A stretch of DNA of 43,137 bases from Fonticula-like sp. SCN 57-25 (Eukaryota > Nucleariida > Rotosphaerida): positions 1-43,137 of the forward strand of contig MEDX01000025.1 of NCBI GenBank assembly GCA_001724245.1. The letters run 5' to 3'. Shown one piece after another: positions 1 to 9,586 of the stretch (position 1 is its first letter; each line of letters begins with the position of its first letter). The position numbers were made by a program, and so were the translations under genes. The notes below the pieces were generated by a model, which was given only the letters and a program-made list of their open reading frames with translations, was not told the DNA's origin and ran no database searches.

Positions 1-1
1 G

Positions 2-3000
2 GCGCTTATTATGCGATCGGCTCAGATTGAGCGTGTCATGGAGGACGACGTTGATTCCATCGTCCGCATCATTCGGACGGCCGGCCGACGCTGGCTGGCG
101 CCGTACCTCGCACGCCTCGCCATCGACAGTACGATCAAGCATGCGATTTTCTTTTCTAATATTTATGGTTATCAGAAAACAAGGCAATGATCCCGAACAG
201 CGCTTTCTTCGAGTCAGAGTTGGCGGGGCGAATCGGCCAAACTATTCAGGCGATGACGTCCCTCATGTTGCTGGGTCGCTTTGCCGAGCGCTTTGTTGTT
301 TCGGTATGAGCGCGCCTTTTTTTACTTTCTGTCCTGACAGTGGTGTAGGCGACGAGCGTAGCTGCGCAATTTTGCTTTCAGTCGGTCTGCAGAGTGCTGC
401 AAGTCGCGGCATGCGAGATGCTCTGCACGGCCTTTCGTATTGATGCTCTGCACGGCCTTTCGTATTATGCCGTCTCAGCGCGATGCCATCTTTGTCGAGA
501 CACTGGGCGCCTGGACACCAGGAATCGAATCCGTAAAGTCATTAGAGTGCGTCTCTTTCTTGTGCGCCAAACAATTACTTATACATCTTTAGCGCCCCCG
601 CGTCCATCTGCGTCGTGCTCATGCTAAACATGATCCAATCGATTGCCGTCGCGTCGAGCGACAGCCTCACGCCAGACCGCAACGCGCCGATGGATGAAGT
701 ACTTCACCACGCGACCACGATTGTAAAGTGCGTCATGGACACGCTGCTACCCAACGGGTCCGAGGCCCTCGTGCTCGCCATCGTAGGCGACCTCTTGACC
801 CTCATGGACATGCCCGAGTTCCCCGCCGCAGAGATTATCCTGCATGTTTTGAGCGGCACCTTTTTGGCCGACGCGACGCTTCCCCTGTCGCTCGAGGTGT
901 TGGGCCTCGTGCTGGCGGGGCTCTACCGGCAGCCCGAGACGCGCGGGTGTCTGGCCTCTACGCCTGTGGACTTTGACCTGACCACCGTCGCCACTTGGCG
1001 GCTCGTTCGGACGCTTCTCCAAGGCCCCGCCTCTCACCATCTTGCCGCGCGCTTTCGCGTTTTCCAGCTGGCCTTTGATGCGTCGCGCGTGTCGTTCAAG
1101 GTGAACCCTCCTTCTTTTGATATTTTGCATCGTGTACTTTCCGAAGACACCGCCGGCAGCCTTCCTCCCGACGAGGTGTCCCCGCCGCCGCCAACGAGCC
1201 ACTCGCTGCTCATGCTTCGCCAGTTTCGAGCACTGGCGCAGAATGCCGACACCTTGGTTGAGTGCCTGCTGCGCGCCTCGGGCGACAAGACGCCGTCGGT
1301 TCGGCAGCGCGCAATGGTGGCCCTGGGCCGTGCTGTGAGCGCCTGGCCGCAGCTGTTGGACGATCCGCGAGTTCAGTCGTGCGTGGAAGCCCGCATGGTT
1401 GACGTCAAGACCGCCGTTCGGCACCGCGCCGTCGCGGTCGTCGCCGGCTACCTTCACACAACAAACGCCGTGCAGCACGCACTCTTCCGCCCCTTCAAGC
1501 AGCGGCTTCGCGATGTCACAGTCTCGGTCAGCAAGGCGGTCATCGACGTCCTCGCGTCGCTTGTCAGTGCCAAGCGGCTGGCACTCTCGGATATCTCCCT
1601 GGACATGCTCACGGTGGCCGCGGGCGGAGAGGAGAGCGCCCAAGAGCAGGCCCAAAAGGTGCTTGTCGACCTTTTCCTCGGCACCGCTGCCAACGACCGT
1701 GAAGACTCGCGCGTCTCGTTTGCCCAGCTTCCTGCCGACGCGCGTCTGTACATTGCGCAGGTCCTCGAGGCGCTTGATGCAGCCCTGGTCGAGGCACCTG
1801 CCGCTGCTCCTGCTCTGTTGCTCCACTTTTTCCAGCGTGCGTGTGTCCCGCCTCCTCGCAAGGGCCAGGCTCCTGGCGCGCTGGCGTCGAGGGCGGCCCA
1901 AAACACCGTCGGCGTCACGCGACTCGCGGCGGCATGCCTTGATAGGGCCATCCACTTTGCAGCGCCTGTTGCCGCGGGCGACGGGGCACAACTGCAGGCG
2001 AGCCCCGAGCTACTGCGTGCGATTGAGGTTCTCCATGTGCTCGGCACCGCGCACCCGCCGGCCATGGCGCCGCACTTGAGCGCTCTGGTGTCCCTGTCGG
2101 AGAATCCTCGCCAGCTGAGCAGCGATGCCGTGTGCCAGCTTGCCGAGCTGCTGCGCCGCGTGCTGCAGGATGTCGACGCGCCCGATGACCACTTGCTAGA
2201 GACACTCGTCCTTCGCCTTCATCAGCTTGTTGACCGGCCGCAGCGCGTGCTTGAGGCGGTCATTCCCACCATGTGCACCGCCATTAATCTCCGGCGCTCC
2301 TCTGCGGTTCGCAAGGCTCTGAGCCAAGGAAAGAACGATCAGCCGCTGCGCGCCGTCGGCCACTGGCTCGCCACTGTCGTCTCGGCGGCCTCGGCTGCAA
2401 ACACCCCGGTCGAGGCGAGCATCAAGCTCGGCCGGCTTTTCTTCCTCGCTGCTTTGGTCGCGCGCTTCCTTTCGAACGAAAAGCAGAGCATTCTGACGAA
2501 CGGAACTAAACCGGTCGCTATCTTGCTTGCTGCGTTTAATGTTCTGGACCGGCTTTCGACCGGCCCCCGCGACGGCGTGTTGCAGTCGACGGCACTGCAG
2601 CAGCTGAGCAAGACGAGCCTGACCGCGCTCGGCTACATCATTGCGCGGCAGCCCAGCCTGATTGACAAGACCAAGGCGTACACGAGCGCCCTTCGCGCCG
2701 ATTCTTCCACTGAGCTTCAAAAGACCGCCGTGGTCGGCCTGACGCGTCTCCTTGAGCACGCAAGATCTCTTCAAGAGGCGCGGCAGCTGGCGACGCCAAA
2801 CAAGGTGTCCATGGACGAAGTCGGCGACGCGAATGCCCTGCGCGGCCCCGTCAAGGCACCGGGCGGCAGCGCGGAAGAGGACGATGCCGTGCTTGGCGCC
2901 CGCGTGGCAAACTATTTTGCCGACGTCCAGCCATTGTTACTTTCGTCTGACGCTGCCCTGCGCGAGCGCGCGCTTGTTCTCGTTGGCAAGCTCAAGGCAG

Positions 3001-4169
3001 AGCGGCACGTCTTCCCCGGCAAGGCATTTGCCGAGCTCGTCGCCCTTTCGACCGACTCTGCGCGGACGTCGGTGAGCCGCCACGCCGCCGAGCTGGTGAT
3101 ACAGCACGGCGGAAGCAGCCCGGCCGAGGCCGCTTTGGTTGCCTTTCACTTTAACGTGTCGGTGCTGGGCAACCCGCTGCCGTGCGGCCACCGCCTCGTG
3201 TCACCGCAGAGCTTTGAGGTGCGCTCGCAGCTCGCGGCGCTCCTTCCGCCCAAGAAAGGCCAGGCGCGTGCGGCGGTCGTTCGTGACCTTGCGGCGCTTT
3301 TCGGCTCGGTCCACCGCCTATCCGCGTCGTTTATCGGCACGCGCGCCGCCCAAGTGCGGTCCCGCGTGCTGCCGCGTGCGCCTTTAACCGACTCTGTGGC
3401 TCTCCCGACATGCGCGCTTGTCACATTCCTCGCAGAGGCCGTCGCGCCGCTCCCGCTGCGGCCCGATGAGTGCACCCTTTTGATTGATTCGATCTCGCGC
3501 GCGCTATCGAGCGCGTCGCCGCCGTCCTACGACTCGACCGAAGGGCTGGACGACGCGCTGACGCTGGTCGCCCTCGCGCGGCTAAAGGCGTCTCTGCACG
3601 TTCGCGCGGCGCGCGCTGGAGCGGTCGAGTGCCTGTTGGACGTTCAGGCCGTCCGCGCGCTGCAATCCGTGTGGATGCAGCAGCGCGAGCTGGCGACCGT
3701 CGCGGAAGGCGCGCGGGCGCTGTACGTCGAGCACGTCGAGGGCGGCGACATGGAGCCTGTGTCTGTTCGCCGCGGCGGCGCCGGCAAGCCTCGCAAGCGC
3801 ACGGGCAGTGGTCAGGGCGCGGCGCGCAAAAAGGGCCGCTCCAAGCGCGGCGACTATTTCGACGACGACGAAGACGAAGACGAAGACGACGAGGCGCTTG
3901 ATAATAGCGACGAGGAAGAGGCGGTCGCGGAAGACGACTACGAGACAGACGACGATTTCGAAGACTCGCCGCCCACGCGAACTATGCCGGCGCGCAGCAC
4001 ACGCGGGGTCCGCCGCGCGTACCGCGAGGAGGACTCGGACGACGACCTTGAGGTGGACGAGCTCGGTGGCGAGGTGAAAACGCCGCCGAAAAAGGCGCCG
4101 CGAAAGGCGCCGGCGGGCAAGAAGCAGCAGCCAAAGGCCATCGCGGTCATCGATGACGTTGACTTTTAG
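2..4169 (+). CDS. SCC2: SCC2/NIPBL-like cohesin loader, HEAT-repeat protein (5' partial, frame broken by a duplication)
   Basis: Loads cohesin onto chromosomes in the nucleus. Exons read as <2-128, 176-303, 382-546 and 593-4169; introns are 47, 78 and 46 nt. The large last exon encodes about 1190 residues of HEAT repeats, then an acidic and basic tail rich in D/E and K. Family-typical pieces seen: PSQRDAIFVETL in exon 3 (SCC2 proteins have a PSQR-type segment here), repeats with VRQRAMVAL and VRHRAVAVV, LVALSTD in the C-terminal repeats, and FLAEAVAPLPL near the end. NIPBL/SCC2 is preferred over condensin subunits because of the order of these segments. The 5' end lies outside the window. In exon 3 a 25-bp exact tandem duplication (417-466) shifts the frame; with one copy the frame runs straight from AFRI into MPSQRDA. 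So either the allele is damaged or the assembly is wrong. Confidence 0.72.
417..466. repeat. 25-bp exact tandem duplication inside an SCC2 exon
   Basis: Two identical adjacent 25-base copies occupy 417-441 and 442-466. Both begin GATGCTCTGC and end TTTCGTATT. Because 25 is not a multiple of 3, the reading frame changes from frame 1 to frame 2 across the copy. No GT...AG pair removes exactly one copy. It looks like replication slippage, a fresh allele or an assembly artefact. Confidence 0.9.
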
Positions 4170-4282
4170 TATCTTTATTTGTACAATGATGACTGTATAT
4201 ATACTTTTCCAAAATTAAATGAATGCAGTTTCGGTAAGATCAACTGATATATTTTATCGCTACAAGTTTATGTTTCAAAAGA

Positions 4283-4384
4283 GTTTCCCGCCCGTTTTTG
4301 ATAATTGGCGCGAAAGTGGACGCTTGCCCAAAGTGAATTCGCGTTCGACAATACGCTTCCCGCCAAATGCCGGCTTGGTATATA
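4283..4384 (+). promoter_or_regulatory. Promoter with three E2F-like sites and a TATA box
   Basis: The 291-bp gap between SCC2 and the RRM gene holds GTTTCCCGCC at 4283-4292, TTGGCGCGAAA at 4305-4315 and CTTCCCGCCAAA at 4356-4367, all close to the E2F/DP consensus (TTTSSCGC). A TATATA box follows at 4379-4384, about 76 bp before the ATG at 4461. This suggests cell-cycle-linked transcription of the RRM gene. That is inferred from motif match only. Confidence 0.5.
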
Positions 4385-4460
4385 TAGGCCCCGCATATTC
4401 GTATGTGTGTGCGCGCGGGAAGAGAGGTTTACCAGACCAGTTCAAGGAATACTAAGAGGA

Positions 4461-5536
4461 ATGTCGCGCAGGGTGCAGGAAAGCGCCCTTATCAAGCTCG
4501 CGGGCCTTCCCTTTTCTGCTCGGTGCGCCGTCGCTTCCGTGTTTGCTGCTGTGCTAACCAAGCATATAGGGAAAATGACGTGCGGTCGTTCTTGAGCAAC
4601 ATTTCTGTCCGGCGGATCCACTTTACGTTGGACGAGAATGGAAAGACGTCGGGCGACGCGTACGTGGAGCTTGAGGACAGCGCGGACAAGGCGATGGTCC
4701 GTCTCTATGACATGCGTAGCCTTGGCGACCGCTACGTGCGCGTGCTGAGCGGCACGCGCGCCAAGCTGACGGACGCGCTCTTTCCCGCCGGCGACGGCGT
4801 CTGGATATCGCGCACGCATGTGAACCAGCTCTCTATGATGCTGCGCGCGTCCAACCGCAAGATACCCGAGCGCGGCTTTGAGCTGGTGTGGAGCATGCTG
4901 CTGTTCATGCCGTGGAACGCTGCTTCGTCGGCGGCGCGAGACCAGATGGTTGGCCTCGCGCGCCTCGCCCTCAACCAGAGCAACCGTGCGCTCGAGGCAG
5001 GACACCTCTCGATGGAATTTGTCGTGGGCTTTCGTGACAGCTACCTCGACGTGCCGACCCTGACCGCCCGCCAGCGCGCATTTGTAGAGGAACATGTGAT
5101 TGGCGGGGAATCGGGTAGGGACAGCAGCCCGCCGGCGGATGCGCAGACCGCCTTTCGCTCGCTCTCCATGGCGGACACATGGACATTGCCGCTCGTGTTT
5201 GACCTGTGGAGCGATGTGGTTGGCCAGCCGGCGGCCGGTGCGCCGCCCGTGACGCCCGCTCGCGATAGCAGCCAGCGCCACGCGACTGTCGGCTCGCCGG
5301 GCAGCAGCAGCGAAGGCAGCTCTTACTACAGCTGCGGCTCGGCGTCGACGGCGCCTTCGTCCGAATCGCCGTGGGACAGCGACCGTGCGCCCGCATCAAC
5401 CGCGACACCGTCGTCGCCCTCGGAGACGGCGCTCCTCAAGAGCCAGCTCAACGCCGCGCTCGACCGGTGCCAGTACTTGGAATCCATCCTGCGGTCGACG
5501 CACAAGGAGCTGGTGGAGGCGCGGCTGCGGCGCTGA
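4461..5536 (+). CDS. RRM-domain RNA-binding protein, otherwise unknown
   Basis: Two exons, 4461-4522 and 4570-5536, with a 47-nt intron (donor GTGCGC, branch-like GCTAAC, acceptor ATAG); 342 aa. Splicing joins ALIKLAGLPFSA to RENDVRSFLS and gives a single N-terminal RRM (about residues 10-85): RNP2-like IKLAGLPF, then GDAYVELED as the RNP1-equivalent strand, then RYVRVL. The RNP1 position lacks the usual aromatics, as in quasi-RRMs of the hnRNP F/H and ESRP type. Residues about 100-210 form a conserved-looking helical region (FELVWSMLLFMPW) that I do not recognise. A Ser/Pro-rich linker follows, then a short C-terminal coiled coil (LLKSQLNAALDRCQYLE). The start was chosen because it begins the RRM exon just after the TATA box; longer upstream frames have no family support. 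Convergent with the next gene, 81 bp apart. Confidence 0.7.
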
Positions 5537-5576
5537 GGAAATGTATAAAGGGCATATATTAAGAGTTTGGAAAGAC

Positions 5577-5582
5577 AATAAA
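5577..5582 (+). promoter_or_regulatory. Candidate polyadenylation signal AATAAA
   Basis: AATAAA lies 41 bp past the RRM stop codon, inside the 81-bp gap between two convergent genes. The position suits the RRM transcript, whose 3' UTR would then run into the neighbouring 3' end. Confidence 0.4.
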
Positions 5583-5617
5583 AACCGCTATGGCTGACAA
5601 TTTTGGTAAACTTTGGC

Positions 5618-6830
5618 TCACTGGCTGGTGCGCTTGAGGTTGATGACCTTGAGCTCCTCGTTGACATAGTCGCCGGCAAGCATGGCGGGGTACTTTGCGC
5701 GCGTCTCCTCGGTGGAGAACTTGCCGAGCGGCTCGAGCGTCTGGTCTGACGCAATGTGGAAGAAGAGCGTGGACGAGACGCGCCACGTGGGACGTCCGGC
5801 CGCCTTTTGGCGCTCGATGGCCTTGAGCGTGGCGGGCGTGCAGATGACCTCGTGGTAGCCAGCGTGGACGGCGTCGCCGGTGAGCCACTCAAGCTGCTTG
5901 CCTGCCTGGACCAGCAGGCAGCCGTCGGGGACGCTGACGCTCACCTTGGAGCCGTCGCGGCGCCACACAAAGAGGCCGGGGTACCGCGACTTGCCGTGGA
6001 TAGTCAAAAAGTTGAGGTCGTAGTGGAACCCGGCAAAGATCGCATCGAGGTTGTGGTGCTTGCCGAGGTCCGAGCCGGTCGGCGCAAGAAGGTGCGGGCC
6101 GAGCGCGCTGCGCTTGGTAAAGGCGTCGCGATCAAGGCCGAAGCCTAGCGCGGTCATCTCGGACACAGTGTGGACAGCGCTCAGCATCAGCTCGCCCCAC
6201 GTGTTCATCACGTTCTCAAACTGGGGAAAGTCTGAAAGTCAAAAGGTAAGCAAGCGGCGATACCCAAAAGTAGTCCACCGCGTACGCTTCGGGATAACGT
6301 GGGGGACGTTCAGCTCCTGGAACTTGGTCTCGGTGGGGCGCTCACCGATGCGCCAAAAGTACCGCCACTTGAGATCAGCCGCGAGCGGCAGGGTCGGCTT
6401 GCTCTCCGGGGCAAGCTTTACACAAAGCGTTTAGCGGCGCGCACACAGAGCAATGCACGCACCATTTCAATGATCTCGTCGCACGCGGGATCCGTGGCGC
6501 AACGCGGCACCTCGACATTCTCTGTGGAAAGAAGCAACAGTCAGAAGAGCAGGATGGCAAAAGAGAGCGCGTACCGGGGGTGGCGCCAACCTGGTAGGCG
6601 TACTCGGGGTGGATGTCGGGCTGCTTGGTCGCCTCGTCCTGGGCAAAGTAGTCCTCCATCATGTCGAGGAAGCGGTTGTTGTGATCCTCATGGACGCGCG
6701 GGTCGCGAATGATGAGAATACCCGTCTCCGCAAACACCTGAGCGACCCGCTCGCAGTCGGCCCGCGACTGGGCGCAATCGGGGTCGGCCAAAAAGGAGGC
6801 AAGATCGATCGTCGGCACCTGCATGGCCAT
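5618..6830 (-). CDS. 2-oxoglutarate/Fe(II)-dependent oxygenase, isopenicillin N synthase family
   Basis: Probable cytosolic non-haem iron oxygenase; substrate unknown. Four exons on the minus strand: 6830-6575, 6521-6463, 6415-6286, 6231-5618; 352 aa; donors GTACGC, GTGCGT, GTACGC. The N-terminal DIOX_N-like part begins MAMQVPTIDLASF and includes VFAETGILIIRD. The catalytic jelly roll shows the first Fe ligands as H-x-D in FHYDLNFLTIHG, the segment SVPDGCLLVQAG, the distal His in HAGYHEV, and an Arg for 2-oxoglutarate in TWRVSSTLFFH. This is the order of the plant/fungal 2OG-Fe(II) family. The start at 6830 was taken because it immediately precedes the PTIDL segment. The gene is divergent from RPL35; the shared upstream region carries an E2F-like site. 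Confidence 0.82.
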
Positions 6831-6877
6831 GGCGTGCTGGGGTCGTGGCGGTGGTCCGAAGTGAAGGAATAACAAAA

Positions 6878-6888
6878 GCGCGGGAAAA
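6878..6888 (-). promoter_or_regulatory. E2F-like site in the oxygenase/RPL35 divergent promoter
   Basis: Read on the minus strand the bases are TTTTCCCGCGC, a near-perfect E2F/DP match, 48 bp upstream of the oxygenase ATG and about 175 bp upstream of the RPL35 ATG. Which gene it serves is not decidable here. Confidence 0.4.
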
Positions 6889-7061
6889 TTCACGACTCTG
6901 ATTTCCTAATCTGGAAATGGTGACAGCGCATTCTTTTACGTGTGGCAGCATTGTGGCAATATCACCCCCAACTTTCTGGATTTGAATCGTGCTCAGCGTG
7001 CTGGTGCATCCTCCCTTTCCGCTATCCGTCGCATCCGTCTGTGGTTGTCGACTTCGTTGCA

Positions 7062-7792
7062 ATGGTACGGGCGTGGCTCTGGCATCTGTGGGAGGGGGAG
7101 GGAGTCGCGGCGCACGCATCCTTGGAGGCAGAGCTCATTCCGGCGTCGGCGGATGCGGATGATGCCCAAGGGAGCGTGGATGAGCCGCTGGATGGATGGA
7201 CCGACGACCGCATGTGGGGTCAAGCGCATGATGATTATTTTTCGTCGCGCGTGGCCCCGTGCTGGCTCGCTCGGGCCCCGTCTTTGGTGGGATTTTTTGT
7301 GCTCTGTGACCTTGTCCTTTTGCCCATCTCGCGTTCGAATAACGTGGAAACTGACCCACATCGTCTGTGCAGGCCAACGACAAGGCGTACGAACTCCGCA
7401 CCCTCGGCAAGGATGAGCTCCTTAAGCGCCTCAAGGAGCTGAAGACGGAGCTTGCCAGCCTCCGTGTCGCTCAGGTCAGCGGCGGTGCTGCCTCGAAGCT
7501 CGCCAAGATGTGCGTTTTGTCCATTTCGATTTGGATTTGTCGCTGATTTCTTTTCTTTAGCAACTCGGTCCGCAAGGGTATTGCCCGCGTCCTCACCGTC
7601 ATCAACCAGACGCGCAAGGGCGAGCTCCGCAAGTTCTATGCCGGCAGCAAGTACCAGCCGACTGATCTCCGCGCCAAGAAGACCCGCGCTCTCCGCCGTG
7701 CCCTCACGAAGAACGAGCTGAACGCCGTCACGCTCAAGGAGAAGAAGAAGCAGCAGCACTTCCCCCAGCGCCGCTACGCTGTCAAGGCCTAA
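7062..7792 (+). CDS. RPL35: 60S ribosomal protein L35 (uL29)
   Basis: Component of the large ribosomal subunit near the peptide exit tunnel. Exons 7062-7064, 7373-7509 and 7561-7792 give 123 aa, the same length as human L35. The first coding exon is only the ATG; a 308-nt first intron follows, then [42 protein letters not shown] and [10 protein letters not shown]. The family match is close throughout. A long first intron right after the start codon is common in ribosomal protein genes and may carry transcriptional or splicing control. The second intron is 51 nt with donor GTGCGT. Confidence 0.96.
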
Positions 7793-7892
7793 ATGTGCGG
7801 TGTACAAATGTGAATGAAGCGGTGTTTGATTATTTTCTTTATTGATCTGTTGCCTTTCTCTACACACATTGCCCATGCGAATATCCAAAATG

Positions 7893-9392
7893 CTAGTTGC
7901 TGCTCTCAGTTACGGCGGTGTTCCCGTTGCCGCCCGCGAGAGAAAGCTCGGATAGCGATACGTCCACCTCGGTCGTTGCCGGGTCCAACCACACACGATA
8001 AGAAACCTGCTTGCTCCTTGTCCACGAAAACGAATTGTCAAACACAAAGGTAAACTTGCCCGGGTCGACGGCCACGCTACCCGACACGGCCTCCCTCGCG
8101 GCCGACACGCGGCCCGTCCCGTGGATCACTGACGAGCCCTGGCGCACCGCAAAGTCGATATCATGCGCGTCCGTCTGGAATACCCAGCGGAGATGGCCTC
8201 CCTCGGGAGCTGCGCACGATCTCGTCAGCATACCGTGTGCATAGAAGCAGAAAATTCCTCCCATGCGTACCGTCAAAGTGGTGCAGGTGGGAGCTGCCTG
8301 CGCGAACGTTGACGTGCACCTGGTCGTCAATCTCGAGGCGGTCGGAGAGAATGTGCTCGGGAAGCATTGCGCCGCAGGCCGGAATCCTTGTGCGGCACTC
8401 TGGGTCGCCGTCGACAATGGCCGATCCGCCGTACATGGCGGGAATTTGTTCGTCGTCAATATACTGGCGCAGCACAGAGAGGTGGTCCGGCCCGGCAAAC
8501 ACAAACTTGGCGCGCGTGCGCTCGTCGAGGTACTTGCTGGCAATGCCCCACGCGTACTGGAAGATGGACGGCGCGCGGATGATCACGTTGGTCTTTAGCC
8601 GCTCGGGGTAGTGATCCTCCTGGATGCGGAGGACGCTCCCCAAAAGGCTGAACGCGCTCGGCACGCACTGCCGCATGCCCAGTCCGGCGAGGTCGGTGAT
8701 CACAAAGAGGCGCCGGAAGGGGCGCTTCTCCTCGCACGAGCGCGTATCGAGCCGGCGGACGAGCAGCTCCTGACGCCATGCAGCAACCTGGCGCGCCCAT
8801 CAGCATCGCGAAAAGACATTGGGTAAGCGTACCTTGCGAACAAAATCAGAAGGAAAGCCGTTGCAGATACCAGAGGGATCAACGAGGCCAAGGCGACTGT
8901 ACACGACCAGATCGCCATCCTTGTCCTGGCCAAACGCGCCTGGGAGATGTGTCAGCAGGACCGAACGGCTATCAAAAGACAACGCACCGCCGGGCATGTA
9001 GATGCCATTGATGTACTTTGGCGGCGTGAATGTGTCCAGCAGCGTGTCAATGTCGTTGGCGATGCGCCATTGGTGGCTCACGTTGACCATCTCGCCGGCC
9101 TTTTCGAAATCAAACTTGCGCGCCGTCAAGAAGAGCAGCAGCGTGCGGTTCGAAAAGTAGGCGCAGTCCTTCACGGCCGGGTACTTTTCATCAATATATT
9201 CCCTAAACTGCAATTCGGCACGAGAAAAGTGCAAAGGCGCATCGTGAGCCGGGTACTGCGGGGAAGAAAACAAAAACTGCGCACCTTGAGTACCGACTCG
9301 ATCTGCTCGGGTGTGTCGGCCACCGGAAGCGTCTTGAGATACTCTTCATCCGGCTTTGGCGGGATGTTGTACGTAACAAGGGGAGACGACAT
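7893..9392 (-). CDS. SEC14-like CRAL-TRIO protein with C-terminal GOLD domain
   Basis: Likely phosphoinositide/lipid-transfer or lipid-sensing protein at Golgi or endosome membranes. Exons: 9392-9285, then 9207-8833 (or 9255-8833), 8787-8271 and 8209-7893. The CRAL-TRIO N-terminal helix bundle is seen as LLLFLTARKFDFEKAGEM; the lipid-binding fold as DKDGDLVVYSRLG, LFVITDLAGLGM, and ERLKTNVIIRAPSIF through YIDDEQIPAMYGG. The GOLD part is LRWVFQTDAHDIDFAV followed by FTFVFDNSFSW. Length is 438 aa with the 77-nt first intron, or 454 aa with an alternative 29-nt intron ending at 9256; the longer intron gives the more natural join IESVLK to FREYIDEK. Metazoan SEC14L1-4 and plant patellins share this domain order. 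Divergent from RRP6. Confidence 0.85.
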
Positions 9393-9530
9393 GCTGCCGA
9401 TCTGCGCCTGCCCGACGGCGAGAAAATACTGAGTGCTCCCTTTAGTGCAGGACGACGCGCCCTGTGTTGTGGCACCTTCCAAAAAGGAGGCAAGGAACCA
9501 ATCAAAACACCCAGCGAAAAGATTGCAGCC

Positions 9531-9562
9531 CAGTTTGCAGGTCAGTTTGCAACCCAGTTTGC
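9531..9562 (+). promoter_or_regulatory. Three CAGTTTGC(A) elements at 12-bp spacing (SEC14-like/RRP6 promoter)
   Basis: CAGTTTGCA at 9531 and 9543, then CAGTTTGC at 9555. The start-to-start distance is exactly 12 bp each time. The array ends 25 bp before the RRP6 ATG at 9587 and starts 139 bp before the opposite ATG at 9392. The same element recurs in other promoters in this window. Confidence 0.65.
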
Positions 9563-9586
9563 GCTTGTCCACGTGGTTGTTCGAGC

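Noticed and set aside
747-1991. 414-codon minus-strand open frame opposite SCC2
   Set aside because: Arg/Gln-rich composition and no family features; it mirrors the GC-biased third positions of SCC2 on the other strand.
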